The translations under genes and the position numbers were made by a program. From assembly GCA_027484165.1 (NCBI GenBank), contig JAIXWH010000124.1:1-33842 (forward strand): DNA of 33,842 bases, read 5' to 3'. This DNA comes from Chitinophagaceae bacterium (GTDB taxonomy: Bacteria > Bacteroidota > Bacteroidia > Chitinophagales > Chitinophagaceae). The notes under the pieces were generated by a model. It saw only the letters and a list, made by a program, of their open reading frames with translations. It was not told where the DNA came from and ran no database searches. Position 1 is the first letter of the stretch. Every line of letters starts with the position of its first letter. Positions 1 through 8,669 of this stretch are shown one piece after another.

Positions 1-2093
1 ATTCCATTCCATTGATAAGGAAGCTGACTTGTACAAATTGCTGTATGAATGGTATCTCTATTATAAGGTAAAACCGTTACTGATGCTGTGCTTGATAAAT
101 AATCAGGATATGCATTACATGCATCTAAAGTGTGTAATTCTTGTAAATTATAAACTGTTGTCGAGTCGGGATAAACAAATATTTGAATCGGATTTGATGT
201 ACCAGAAAATGATATTGAATCATTAATTGTACCAAACCATGGTCCTTGCCCAGTAACATTCATCGTTAATATGGCTGCATTACCCGGACAAATACTGGGA
301 TTGCCGGATAAAAATCCTGTTGGCAAAGGAATTGTCGCAATACTTATTGATGAACTGTTTGAAGAACCAAATGAATTAAAAGGTGTTACGCTGATGCCTA
401 CTATTGTATCAAATATTTGAATGGTAATTGAATTTGTATTTGTACCACTTACAATATTGGCATTGCCATTGATTATCCAATTATATCCTGTTGCAAAATT
501 TACGGGATTGATTGCAATCTGCACCGTATCACCAAAACACACTAAGGTATCCCCATGAATAATACCTGAATCTTCAGGCAATATGCCACTACTTACAACC
601 AATGGTGCCGCATTACTGATTGCTTGGCAGTAACCCGATTTCATGACACAACGATATTGTGAATTGTTAAAAGTTACAGGGGCATTACTAACCGTTAAAA
701 CAGAAGTGTTTACACCGCTATAATTGTTGTTGTTTGTGAGGTTTACGAAGGTTCCGCTTGAATCTATTTGCCATTGATATGTAGGGAATGAGCTGGTTGA
801 AGAAACAGAAAACTGCGCATTTCCGCCCACAGAAATAGAAACGCCAATTGGCTGAGATGTTACACTCATTGGTTGACTTGCCCATCCTGATGCCAATTGA
901 ACCGCAGCTTGTGCATTCAAACGCCCCGCACCAATTAGTCCAATGTAAGTAGGGTTTAATGAATCTATATTTACTGAAGATATTTTTAAGATGGTATCAA
1001 TATCTTTCCGACTTAAACAGTGGTTAACACTCAACATCAAACCAACAGTACCGCTAACAATTGGCGCTGCATAACTTGTTCCTGAACTATTAAGGTACCA
1101 ATTTTCAGCTGGGTTTACCGCTACATCGTATCCAGGTGCACTTATGTCTACCTTATCATTGTGTTGATGTGTAGATGTAGGATCATTTAGAATCTTCATG
1201 TGATTATCTAACGGACCGATACTTGTAACAGAAAAAACATTATCAAATGCAGCTGGATAAACATATGCAGCAGGGTTTGAACATGTATTGCCATTCCCTG
1301 CAGCTGCAACCAAAAAAGCGCCAACACCATACGCTTCATTAATGGCTTGTTCGGCATAATTGTTATAAAAACAACCTGCAGTCCAACTCATGTTGATTAC
1401 TTTAGCCCCAGCATAAGCAGCATTTAAAACTTCATTATAACTCATTAAGTATAACGCAAGTTTGCAATTGTATCCAATAGAACTTAAGCCATTATTGTTG
1501 TTTGTATTTCCAGCTGATAAAATGGCAACTGCATTTCCATGTGTTGGTGTAGATGTGCCCGCATTGATATAAGCATATTTGCCCAATAATTCGGAATGAT
1601 TTGGACTGTATGATTGGTCGGTAATTGCTATTACTACATTGGAATCACCTAGTGTGATATCCCAAGCAGTTTGCGCATTGATAAGATTAAGCGCATAATT
1701 GTTGATTCCTGGAATAAGTGTATAATCGTTTGGCGTATGCAATGTATCATAGATTGGCGCAGGATAAATACCCGAAACTGCATGCACATAATTGGTAAGT
1801 GTTTGCTCGAGTTCATTCTGGCTTGAACTTGAAGTCAATTCATAAACCTTTTGAAGCATTTTATTTCTTGATGAGGGCAATGCTTGCGTGCATGAAAAAA
1901 TATTTAGCGAATTGATGTAAACATTAAAAACAGAATCATTGGAGATTAATTGTCTGTTTGTTGATTGATAGGGTACATGGTTTTCATTTTGGATGGTAAC
2001 CCAAACTTTAGAGGAAGAGGATTGTGAAAAGACATGATTAAAAATTAATAAATTCAAAATCAAAAAACAGCAGATTGATTTGAAGTGATTCAT
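1..2093 (-). CDS. Secreted subtilisin-like (S8) serine protease with Ig/PKD-like modules, 3' part outside the window
   Basis: The frame is open from an ATG at 2093 (alternative in-frame ATG at 2099) to the window edge, about 697 codons. Residues 1-24 form a signal peptide (hydrophobic FLILNLLIF, then VFSQ). A peptidase S8 domain follows. The triad is D159 in AITDQSYSPNH, H185 in TPTHGNAVA and S340 in SSGTSYAAP, with the oxyanion Asn in AAAGNGN near 266. After about residue 380 come an Ig-like module (YQWQ..., YSGVNTSVLTVSN) and PKD-like modules rich in Ser, Thr and Asn. The visible end reads CTSQLPYQWNG, a motif common in long type-IX-secreted Bacteroidota surface proteins. The expected C-terminal sorting domain would lie outside the window. 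It should be an extracellular or surface protease; its substrate cannot be told. It is outside the island and divergent from the next gene. Confidence 0.9.
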   Translation of the reverse strand, partial: MNHFKSICCFLILNLLIFNHVFSQSSSSKVWVTIQNENHVPYQSTNRQLISNDSVFNVYINSLNIFSCTQALPSSRNKMLQKVYELTSSSSQNELEQTLTNYVHAVSGIYPAPIYDTLHTPNDYTLIPGINNYALNLINAQTAWDITLGDSNVVIAITDQSYSPNHSELLGKYAYINAGTSTPTHGNAVAILSAGNTNNNNGLSSIGYNCKLALYLMSYNEVLNAAYAGAKVINMSWTAGCFYNNYAEQAINEAYGVGAFLVAAAGNGNTCSNPAAYVYPAAFDNVFSVTSIGPLDNHMKILNDPTSTHQHNDKVDISAPGYDVAVNPAENWYLNSSGTSYAAPIVSGTVGLMLSVNHCLSRKDIDTILKISSVNIDSLNPTYIGLIGAGRLNAQAAVQLASGWASQPMSVTSQPIGVSISVGGNAQFSVSSTSSFPTYQWQIDSSGTFVNLTNNNNYSGVNTSVLTVSNAPVTFNNSQYRCVMKSGYCQAISNAAPLVVSSGILPEDSGIIHGDTLVCFGDTVQIAINPVNFATGYNWIINGNANIVSGTNTNSITIQIFDTIVGISVTPFNSFGSSNSSSISIATIPLPTGFLSGNPSICPGNAAILTMNVTGQGPWFGTINDSISFSGTSNPIQIFVYPDSTTVYNLQELHTLDACNAYPDYLSSTASVTVLPYNRDTIHTAICTSQLPYQWNG

Positions 2094-2317
2094 AAGCATT
2101 TTTTTTTCATTACCTAATATACTTATTTTTTTATATTTTGCTCAGATTTTACGTCTTTATTAATTTTTCGAAATGTAGTTTAAGATTAGAAACATTCCTT
2201 TAAATTGATTACGAATTAGTTACAGTAATTTCAGATATAAAACTTAAAAGCGCTTTCAAGAAAATTTATTCAAAGGCATGCTTAAATGAGGTTTAAAATT
2301 ATAAACCAAATAGAAGG

Positions 2318-2325
2318 TATTTTTG
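2318..2325 (+). promoter_or_regulatory. Candidate -7 box for the outer-membrane receptor gene
   Basis: TATTTTTG matches the Bacteroidota TAnnTTTG -7 consensus on the plus strand, about 70 bp before the first ATG of the receptor gene. I see no TTG at the -33 spacing, so support is partial. The rest of the 2100-2394 intergenic stretch is AT-rich and holds no gene. On the minus strand TACATTTC near 2170-2180 is a seven-of-eight match that could serve the protease gene. Confidence 0.3.
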
Positions 2326-2394
2326 GGCTTATGGGAATTGTCATCACAAATAATTGTCCAATAAATTAATGAATCTATTGGATTATACATCACT

Positions 2395-5061
2395 TTGCAA
2401 ATGAAAAATAATATAAAAATAAACGAAATATTTTCATCAAATATTGTTAGACTTTTGAAGAGCTATGTGTTTTCATTTACAAATTTTAAGATAAACACAA
2501 TAAAAAAAGAGTCCGAATTAAAGACACTTAACGCGATGGCAATATCAGATAAAATTGCCAAATTACTCTTTTCCATATTCAATAAATCAGAAAACAATTT
2601 TAGATATCAAGCAATCAGTCTGTTTTTGATTATTTTACTTGCTTATAATAAATCATCAGCCCAAAATTATACAGTTAAAGGAATAGTGATTGAGAAAAAA
2701 AGTAACATGCCGATAGAATTTGCAAGTGTTTCTTTAATAAATAAAAATTCAATTGTAAGCGGCGCCTTAACACAAGCGAATGGGAAATTTTCAATTTCTA
2801 CTTCAGATACAGGATCTTTTTTTCTTAAAGTGGTTTCAATTGGTTATGAAAATTTTCAAATTGAATTTTCATTAACAAATAAAAAAACAACAGTTGATTT
2901 AGACACCATTAAAATAAATCTCTCAAGTAAAGTGTTGGAAGAAATTACCGTAATTGGAAAGAAGAATAACATATCAAACAAGATAGATAAACAATCCTTT
3001 TCTGCAGGTCAGTTTGAATCTGCCAAGGGAGGAAACGCAATCGATGTATTAAAAAACCTGCCTTCAGTATCTGTCAACAGTTCTGGAGAAATAAGTGTTA
3101 GAGGCTCAAGCGGATTCTTGGTTCTAATCAATGGAAAGCCTGTTATAACTGATGCTCAAACCATATTAAGTCAATTGCAAGCGAATACCATTGAAAATAT
3201 TGAATTAATAACTGCACCTTCTGCAAAATATGATGCTGATGGCAAAGGTGGAATAATAAACATCATTACCAAAAAAGGTACAACTGATGGATTAGCTATT
3301 CAAGCAAATACACAATTGGGATTACCAAGTACAACTGACTATAATAATTTAGAAAAACCAATTCGTTTGGGTGGGGATATTACAATTACTATCAAAAAAA
3401 ATAAATGGGATTTATCTGTAAGTGGTAATTATATTCGAAACGATGCCAATGGCCGAAGAGATGGTGATGTTTATACAAAGGACTTTACTAATAATTTGAT
3501 TACTCAATTTCCATCAAGCGGAGAAAGAAGTTTTGACAGATATAATTATGGTGTTCGAACTGTTATTTCTTTTACACCTGATAAACTCAACATTTTTAAT
3601 ATCGGATTTTATAATGGAAAAAAATACCAGCAAAGAAGAGCAGATATTATCTACAATAATTCTACCGCGGATTTAACAACAGGCACTTTAATAAAGAAAT
3701 TCACTTACTTTAATTCAAACCTGCAAACAAAAGAAGGAAGTTTTGTTTTAGGTAGTTTTGATTATTCTCACGTATTTAAAAATAATTCTAAATTAACTGC
3801 TTCTGCTATCTACGAAAATGCGAATCTATATGGTAATACTTTAAATAAAAATCTGGATTACTCAACAAGCAATACTGTACTGCAGATGGTTACAAATCCA
3901 TACAGTAATCCAATAAGCGGATATAGATTAAAGCTAGATTACAGTACATCTATAGGAAAAGGAAAATTGGAAATGGGGTATCAATTTAGGGATGATACAC
4001 AAGAAGGTAAATTTAATTATAGTGTGAGTCCTGTTACCAACCAAGCTGACAGTTCTAAATTCAGCGGTACGGCACAATCAACTAATCAAATCAATGCCGC
4101 TTATCTTCAATTTTCAGGAAAAAAGAAAAAGCTGCAATACTCAACAGGATTAAGGTATGAATATGCTATAAGAGAAGTTATATTATCAACAGATATCAAT
4201 ACTTATCAATTAAATCTGAGTAATTTGTTTCCCTCATTGAATTTATTGTACAATGTTGACGATTCATGGAATGTGAAAATAGGTTATAGCAAAAGAATCC
4301 AGAGAAACAATAATTTTGAATTAAACCCTATCCCAGAAAGAGAACATTCTGAAACACTTGAACAGGGAGACCCTGATTTGTTACCTCAGTTTATAGACTT
4401 GGTTGAACTTGGTGTTAATCATACTTATAAGAAGGGATCATTTTTTTCAACATTATATTTTCAAAACATCAAGAATCCGATACAAAGAGTAAATAGTGTT
4501 TATGCAGATACTATTTTAAACAGACTGTTTACTAATGCAGAAAAAGCGAGATTAATTGGATTGGAAGTTGGAAATAATTTTAAACCATTTAAATGGTTTA
4601 GTTTTTATCTTGGGGCCAATGTTTACAACTATAAAATAAGTGGCGCTTTGGATGTATTAGGCAACACATCAACAGTAAATAATTCTGACTGGGTGTATTC
4701 AATCAACATAAATACTAATTTTGATTTGGGTAAAAATTGGATTGTCCAAGCTAATGTAAATTATTTATCTTCAAAACCTACGGCACAAGGAGAAGATTCC
4801 AGATTTTTATCTCCAAATACCTCTGTAAAGAAAACATTTAATAATGGTCGTTATTCTATAGGTCTCCAATGGCAAAATATAAATCTTGGTTTTATGAATT
4901 CAAACCAACAACGTATTACAACTTGGGGAAAAGATTTTTATACTACGACAAATTATATCTACGAAACAGATGTGTTTTTGCTGAATTTTAGTTTAAATCT
5001 CAATAAATTAAATAGTAAAACAAAACTGCCAGTAAGTGAGTTGGGAGAAAAAGAGTTTTAG
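2395..5061 (+). CDS. TonB-dependent-receptor-like outer membrane beta-barrel protein
   Basis: An 888-codon frame. A signal peptide sits unusually deep (ISLFLIILLAYNKSSAQ, ending near residue 90), so the true start may be the ATG at 2536 (residue 48); the outermost ATG is given because the sequence does not decide. Residues 92-180 are a carboxypeptidase-regulatory-like beta-sandwich (TVKGIVIEKKSNMPIEFASV). Residues 200-295 are a plug domain with the typical NAIDVLKNLPSVSV, LVLINGKPV and KYDADGKGGIINIITKKG stretches. The remainder is aromatic-rich beta-barrel strand sequence like the Bacteroidota outer-membrane beta-barrel family (PF14905-type). It is likely to move or bind an unknown ligand at the outer membrane; no SusD partner is adjacent. 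It is chromosomal, just left of the island, and convergent with the original mnmE 3' end. Confidence 0.9.
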   Translation: MQMKNNIKINEIFSSNIVRLLKSYVFSFTNFKINTIKKESELKTLNAMAISDKIAKLLFSIFNKSENNFRYQAISLFLIILLAYNKSSAQNYTVKGIVIEKKSNMPIEFASVSLINKNSIVSGALTQANGKFSISTSDTGSFFLKVVSIGYENFQIEFSLTNKKTTVDLDTIKINLSSKVLEEITVIGKKNNISNKIDKQSFSAGQFESAKGGNAIDVLKNLPSVSVNSSGEISVRGSSGFLVLINGKPVITDAQTILSQLQANTIENIELITAPSAKYDADGKGGIINIITKKGTTDGLAIQANTQLGLPSTTDYNNLEKPIRLGGDITITIKKNKWDLSVSGNYIRNDANGRRDGDVYTKDFTNNLITQFPSSGERSFDRYNYGVRTVISFTPDKLNIFNIGFYNGKKYQQRRADIIYNNSTADLTTGTLIKKFTYFNSNLQTKEGSFVLGSFDYSHVFKNNSKLTASAIYENANLYGNTLNKNLDYSTSNTVLQMVTNPYSNPISGYRLKLDYSTSIGKGKLEMGYQFRDDTQEGKFNYSVSPVTNQADSSKFSGTAQSTNQINAAYLQFSGKKKKLQYSTGLRYEYAIREVILSTDINTYQLNLSNLFPSLNLLYNVDDSWNVKIGYSKRIQRNNNFELNPIPEREHSETLEQGDPDLLPQFIDLVELGVNHTYKKGSFFSTLYFQNIKNPIQRVNSVYADTILNRLFTNAEKARLIGLEVGNNFKPFKWFSFYLGANVYNYKISGALDVLGNTSTVNNSDWVYSININTNFDLGKNWIVQANVNYLSSKPTAQGEDSRFLSPNTSVKKTFNNGRYSIGLQWQNINLGFMNSNQQRITTWGKDFYTTTNYIYETDVFLLNFSLNLNKLNSKTKLPVSELGEKEF

Positions 5062-5189
5062 AATAAAGAAGAAATTCTATTGGATAATTCAGACAATTGA
5101 AAACAATTCTAATTTTCATAAAAAGTAAAAAAATAAGAAAAAATTAGCTCTAAAAATATTCATATTTATTTGACAATCGATTTTCTATA

Positions 5190-5210
5190 TTACTTTCCGA
5201 TACAAAACTT
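5190..5210. repeat. Left attachment site core (attL/attR type)
   Basis: A 21-bp copy identical to 33603-33623, containing ACTTTCCGATACAAAACT. It is the displaced copy of the mnmE 3' end. The flanking base differs on each side (A at 5189 versus C at 33602; T at 5211 versus A at 33624), so the repeat is bounded at 21 bp. Confidence 0.88.
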
Positions 5211-5211
5211 T

Positions 5212-5261
5212 AAAACCCTTACCAGTAAAGGATTTCAGAGGCGGGGTACAAATGAGGTACA
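5212..5261. repeat. Left island-end motifs, possible recombinase arm sites
   Basis: AAAACCCTTACCAGTA followed by AAGGATTT (5212-5235) resembles the palindrome at 33537-33559 and the internal copy at 30784-30811. GGTACAAATGAGGTACA (5245-5261) matches 33463-33479 in 16 of 17 positions. Their occurrence just inside both island ends suggests accessory binding sites for the recombinase or its directionality factor. The role is inferred from position only. Confidence 0.5.
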
Positions 5262-5373
5262 GGAATAAAAAGTAAGTAGAGGGTGGGTTTTGGGTGGTGA
5301 TTAATTAACCGGTAAAGTATCTTTGAATTGGATTTCAAACATCCACTTCACAAGTAAAGATTGTATTATTTTT

Positions 5374-6945
5374 TTAATTGTTATAAACTTTCTCAAAAAT
5401 TTTATTCACGATTTCATCATTTAGTTCCCCTTTAAAAATATTCTTATAAAAGATACTACTTGAAATAAGTTTTTCCCACTCCCAAAAATAAATTGCTCTA
5501 TCCATTTGTGTAAAAGAGGGTGTTACATATACATTTCCCCTTCGTTTAAGAAATAATATACTGATATCCCATTTTGAAATATACTTTTGAATAAATTCAA
5601 TACTCCATGGGATGGATGAATTTTTGATAAAATTATACCACAGCCAATTTTTGTTATACTTTTCAATAAAATCGATAGTCCAGGGTAAAGAAGAATTTTT
5701 AGATAATTCTTCCCAATCTAATTTCAAATAATATTTTTCAATAAAATCGATAGTCCATTTTAATGTAGTATTTTTTGAAATTTTATTCCATTCCCATTTA
5801 TGATTATATTTTAGTATTAAATATTCACTCCATGGTAGAGATTGGTTACTTGATAAATTTGACCAATTCCATTTATCAAAGTACTTTTCGATAAAAGACT
5901 CACTCCATGGTAAATTAATATTACTTGATAGATTTGACCAATCCCATTTATCAGAATACTTCTCAATTAATGATTCAGTCCAAAATATTGAAATATTACT
6001 TGATAAATTTTTCCAATTCCATTTATACCTGTATTTATTTATCAAATCTGCACTCCACGGTATTGAAATGTTTTTAGAAATGCCTTCCCAATCCAAATAC
6101 TCTTTGAATTTTTCTAATAATTCATTACTCCACCCGGAATTTAAATTGTAGGACAACCGGCACAATGCAGTCCCATAATCTGCATTATCTTCACTCGATT
6201 CAACTTCTACTTCCGTAAGTTGTTTTTTGTTATTTTCAATTAATTCAACACTAATTTTAAGTGATGGGTTTTGTGACAAAGTCCACCAAATTAAATTATT
6301 TTTAAAAACCTCTATTAAGTCATTATCCCAATAAATTGATGGATTACCCGATAGATGCCACCAATTAATTTTACTTTTATACAATTTTATCAAATTAATA
6401 TCCCATGGAATATTCTGGTTTTGAGACAAATAAGTCCAGTTCCATTTTTCTTCAAATTTTTGAATCAAACTGATACTCCAAGGAAGGTTTTTATTATATG
6501 ACATATATTGCCAATCCAACTTATCCGCAAATGCTTCAATAAACTCTATATTCCAAGGCAGGGATTTATTTTTTTCCAGATCTCTCCAAAACCAATAACT
6601 GTATTTCTTGATAAATTCTATACTCCAAGGAAGTGATTCATTTTTAGATAATAATTTCCAATTAAGTTTGTTAATATACTTATCTAATAAAAATTCTTTT
6701 AAAGGATAATGATGAGAAATTAAATCTATAAATAAAACATTATTCTTCGAAACTGATTCCGAATTAATTAAATCAATTGTAGATTGAAAAATTGAAGTGT
6801 AGTCCGTTCCTTTCTTTGAGTCAGAGAATTCTTCATCTAAAACAAAAAGTAATTTTTTTAGATGAAGAACTTCAGATTCAATTAATATAATTTTGTCCTT
6901 TATTTGAGTAATAAGTTCTTTTTTCATTATGTTATTTTGTTTCAA
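5374..6945 (-). CDS. Protein of about fourteen 25-residue Trp-rich tandem repeats
   Basis: 523 aa. After an N-terminal helical stretch (about 1-85) it is built of roughly fourteen tandem units of 25 residues, typified by DWSNLSSNINLPWS then ESFIEKYFDKW. Conserved positions are the W at unit position 2, the LSxN, the PW and the I-x-K-Y-x-x-K-W helix end. Units near residues 225-265 are degenerate and carry an acidic insertion. The pattern implies a regular helical solenoid, probably a protein-binding scaffold. I recognise similar uncharacterised repeat proteins in Bacteroidota but know no function. The upstream gene ends at 6932, inside this frame; a second ATG at 6927 would remove the 14-bp overlap. 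It is the last island gene before the left attachment site. No signal peptide or membrane segment is seen. Confidence 0.75.
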   Translation of the reverse strand: MKQNNIMKKELITQIKDKIILIESEVLHLKKLLFVLDEEFSDSKKGTDYTSIFQSTIDLINSESVSKNNVLFIDLISHHYPLKEFLLDKYINKLNWKLLSKNESLPWSIEFIKKYSYWFWRDLEKNKSLPWNIEFIEAFADKLDWQYMSYNKNLPWSISLIQKFEEKWNWTYLSQNQNIPWDINLIKLYKSKINWWHLSGNPSIYWDNDLIEVFKNNLIWWTLSQNPSLKISVELIENNKKQLTEVEVESSEDNADYGTALCRLSYNLNSGWSNELLEKFKEYLDWEGISKNISIPWSADLINKYRYKWNWKNLSSNISIFWTESLIEKYSDKWDWSNLSSNINLPWSESFIEKYFDKWNWSNLSSNQSLPWSEYLILKYNHKWEWNKISKNTTLKWTIDFIEKYYLKLDWEELSKNSSLPWTIDFIEKYNKNWLWYNFIKNSSIPWSIEFIQKYISKWDISILFLKRRGNVYVTPSFTQMDRAIYFWEWEKLISSSIFYKNIFKGELNDEIVNKIFEKVYNN

Positions 6946-7159
6946 ATTTTTGGCTTGCGGATTGTTTTGATTTTTTTAATCTGCAATAACCAAGTTTTTG
7001 ACAAGATTCATCATCACACAATCCGTTCTCATCAACAATAGGACCATCAAAATATGTTTCTGGATCAAAACCTTCCACCGCTGATTTAGGTATATAATAA
7101 CCCATGTGGGTTACAAATTCGATGTCAAGTTTTTTTGAGTTATTGACCATAGAGTACAA
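6932..7159 (-). CDS. Small hypothetical protein with C-x4-C-x3-GYC motif
   Basis: 75 aa; an alternative start at Met4 is possible. The C-terminal third holds C48, C53 and C59 in CDDESCQKLGYCRLKK, followed by a basic tail. A similar arrangement (CSKCKEHGYC) occurs in the TPR protein at 7960-8550, so the two may share a small metal-binding or redox element. The N-terminal part (FVTHMGYYIPKSAVEGFDPETYFDGP) is not recognised. It overlaps the repeat-protein frame by 14 bp and is probably cotranscribed with it. Function unknown. Confidence 0.6.
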   Translation of the reverse strand: MYSMVNNSKKLDIEFVTHMGYYIPKSAVEGFDPETYFDGPIVDENGLCDDESCQKLGYCRLKKSKQSASQKFETK

Positions 7160-7195
7160 TTAAAGGAAGATATATTAAACAACTACTCATATCCC

Positions 7196-7391
7196 TATTT
7201 GTTTAAGTTAATCTAATTTACTTTGAGCTTCCTGCATTTTCTTAAAGTCGCAAATAACTTATAATAAACTACTAAATTTTTAAAGCATCATCATTAATTG
7301 GCATAATTTCAAGAGCCATTTTCAAATAAAGAATCGCATTTTTTCATCCGTTTGTTGTTTTCCCAAATTACATTTCGCCAAATTTCTATAA
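7196..7391 (-). pseudogene. Decayed fragment of a TPR-type gene
   Basis: On the minus strand, directly after the TGA of the 7392-7949 gene, the three frames together read like the end of a TPR protein: YRNLAKCNLGKQQTDEK, then after a frameshift AILYLKMALEIMPINDDALK, then after another shift CDFKKMQEAQSKLD and a stop. No single frame is open through the segment. The pieces have the Ala/Leu/Tyr spacing of TPR helices. I read it as a remnant of a longer gene broken by indels; an untranslated stretch with chance similarity is the alternative. Confidence 0.4.
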
Positions 7392-7949
7392 TCAATTATT
7401 ATTACGTAACCTTAAAATAATTAAATCCATAATTTCTTTTTTTGTTATTCTAAATACCTTCAATGATACATATGCATCGTTAACACTTTTAACCAGTCTT
7501 GTATTGGATATTTTTACCCTCTCGCCAAGATTGTGCTTTTGCATATATTCATCTCCTTTTAACAAAGCTTCTCTCAAAATACTAAAATCGTCTGCATTAA
7601 TAGTTAAATCTAAATCAGGTGAATTGTACCATGTTTCAACCTTAATACTTGGCAAAGAATATAATGATGAACCACATTCTAATTCACCATTACGAAATTT
7701 AAATGAAATCGTTGGTAACTTACAACATGAGCTAAAAGAATACAACAATTTTAAAGGAACAAAAACCTCGCTTAATCCATCCGTTTCACCATGGACAGTT
7801 TTGTATATTCCTTGACCAGAAATTTCTATACCTCCGGGCATTACTCTGATTTTGGCATTACCTGTTTCAAAGAATTTCTTTTGCAGTTTTTTGAATTCTA
7901 ACAGTACTTTGTTAATATCATTAGCTTCGACCTTAAAAGATGTTTCCAT
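7392..7949 (-). CDS. Hypothetical protein resembling a single sliding-clamp (DnaN-like) domain
   Basis: 185 aa. The order of elements fits one beta-clamp domain: a beta strand and helix (FKVEANDINKVLLEFKKLQ), strands KIRVMPGGIEISGQG, a strand ending in EVFVPLKLLYSFS (compare the vpakkLl segment of DnaN), then ISFKFRNGELECGSSLYSLP (compare the v.l...d..l.i.sg...y.l segment). Full DnaN has three such domains (about 370 aa), so this would be one clamp domain plus a C-terminal tail. This rests on pattern resemblance alone and is not certain. It could form a small clamp, mimic one, or be unrelated. It lies 10 bp after the TPR gene and is followed by the TPR remnant. Confidence 0.6.
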   Translation of the reverse strand: METSFKVEANDINKVLLEFKKLQKKFFETGNAKIRVMPGGIEISGQGIYKTVHGETDGLSEVFVPLKLLYSFSSCCKLPTISFKFRNGELECGSSLYSLPSIKVETWYNSPDLDLTINADDFSILREALLKGDEYMQKHNLGERVKISNTRLVKSVNDAYVSLKVFRITKKEIMDLIILRLRNNN

Positions 7950-7959
7950 AATTATATCA

Positions 7960-8550
7960 TTATATTATTTGTGGCGTCATATATGCTTGTTTTTCATTTG
8001 CCTTCTCCTCACCAACAAAAATCTTCCCCTCACAACCCTTCATAAACCTTTTCACAAAAGAACTATCAAGACGAGTATTAGAATTCAAACAAGCAGCCAC
8101 AGCTTCATCATATTTACCCAGAAAATAAAAGCTTGCACAAATGCCTCTCCATGCTTCTGTAATATCTGTTCTCGTTTCAATAATGTCTAAATACATGTAG
8201 CTGGCTTGTTCAAACTCATCCTGGTGAAATAGGTCGTGGGCATGCTGCAATCTTTTACCAAATTTGGTAGTTGCCTCTTTAATGTCAGTTCGCACATTTA
8301 CTATATTGGAAATCTCTCTTTCGGTAATTGGGGTTTGATCATCTAATTTTATACCTCTTTCATTTGATTCGGTGTTGGGTATTGGAATCAATTCATTGGT
8401 TGCTGGGTGCTTATAAAACTTAGCGGTACAGTATCCATGTTCTTTGCATTTGGAACACAAAAGTGGATCCTCAGAATCCGACTCTTCTATTACTTCAGAA
8501 AGTTTTATTCCGGTAGGTGTTTTTATAATTTCTCGGTATGATCTTGCCAT
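7960..8550 (-). CDS. TPR-containing protein with N-terminal CxxC-x3-GYC motif
   Basis: 196 aa. Residues 32-41 (CSKCKEHGYC) form a possible metal-binding knuckle resembling the motif in the 75-aa protein at 6932-7159. Residues 95-175 contain about two TPR-like helical pairs (AHDLFHQDEFEQASYMYLD and GICASFYFLGKYDEAVAACL). This suggests a cytoplasmic protein-interaction adaptor. A 119-bp AT-rich gap separates it from the defence-like operon upstream, and it is 10 bp before the clamp-like gene, so 8550-7392 may be its own transcription unit. No recognised family. Confidence 0.7.
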   Translation of the reverse strand: MARSYREIIKTPTGIKLSEVIEESDSEDPLLCSKCKEHGYCTAKFYKHPATNELIPIPNTESNERGIKLDDQTPITEREISNIVNVRTDIKEATTKFGKRLQHAHDLFHQDEFEQASYMYLDIIETRTDITEAWRGICASFYFLGKYDEAVAACLNSNTRLDSSFVKRFMKGCEGKIFVGEEKANEKQAYMTPQII

Positions 8551-8669
8551 ATTTCGTGATTTTCGTAATTATAAACCCAATTTATCGATAAAAATCATCT
8601 TAAACAATCTTAAGATTTTTTAAGACTACCTAAACTGTCCTAATATTTCTTAGTCTTCCCTAATAAACA
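8551..8669. other. AT-rich gap with inverted repeats at the end of the large operon
   Basis: It contains the 12-bp palindrome AATCTTAAGATT (8606-8617) and paired 7-bp arms AAGACTA (8622-8628) and TAGTCTT (8651-8657). On the minus strand the arms are not followed by a clean T-run, so I do not call an intrinsic terminator. The gap separates two gene clusters and may hold an end of transcript or a start; no good TAnnTTTG box is seen. Confidence 0.35.

Larger units (their letters stand above)
5062..5373. other. Intergenic junction between chromosome and island
   Basis: No gene is visible in these 312 bp. The first 128 bp are chromosomal and AT-rich, with a weak inverted pair (AATTG/CAATT near 5096-5109) that might end the receptor transcript. 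The left attachment repeat lies at 5190-5210. After it come an island-end motif starting AAAACCCTTACC (5212) and a GGTACAAATGAGGTACA motif (5245-5261). From 5262 to 5373 I see no gene or strong signal; this is the 3' flank of the last island gene. Confidence 0.7.

Noticed and set aside
29-226. A 65-aa plus-strand reading frame
   Set aside because: It lies antisense to the subtilase gene, whose frame is continuous through this stretch.
5560-6700. A CRISPR array or satellite DNA, because of regularly spaced similar segments
   Set aside because: The period is about 75 bp, a multiple of three, with no constant repeat/variable spacer division; the repeats are codon-level units of the Trp-repeat protein.
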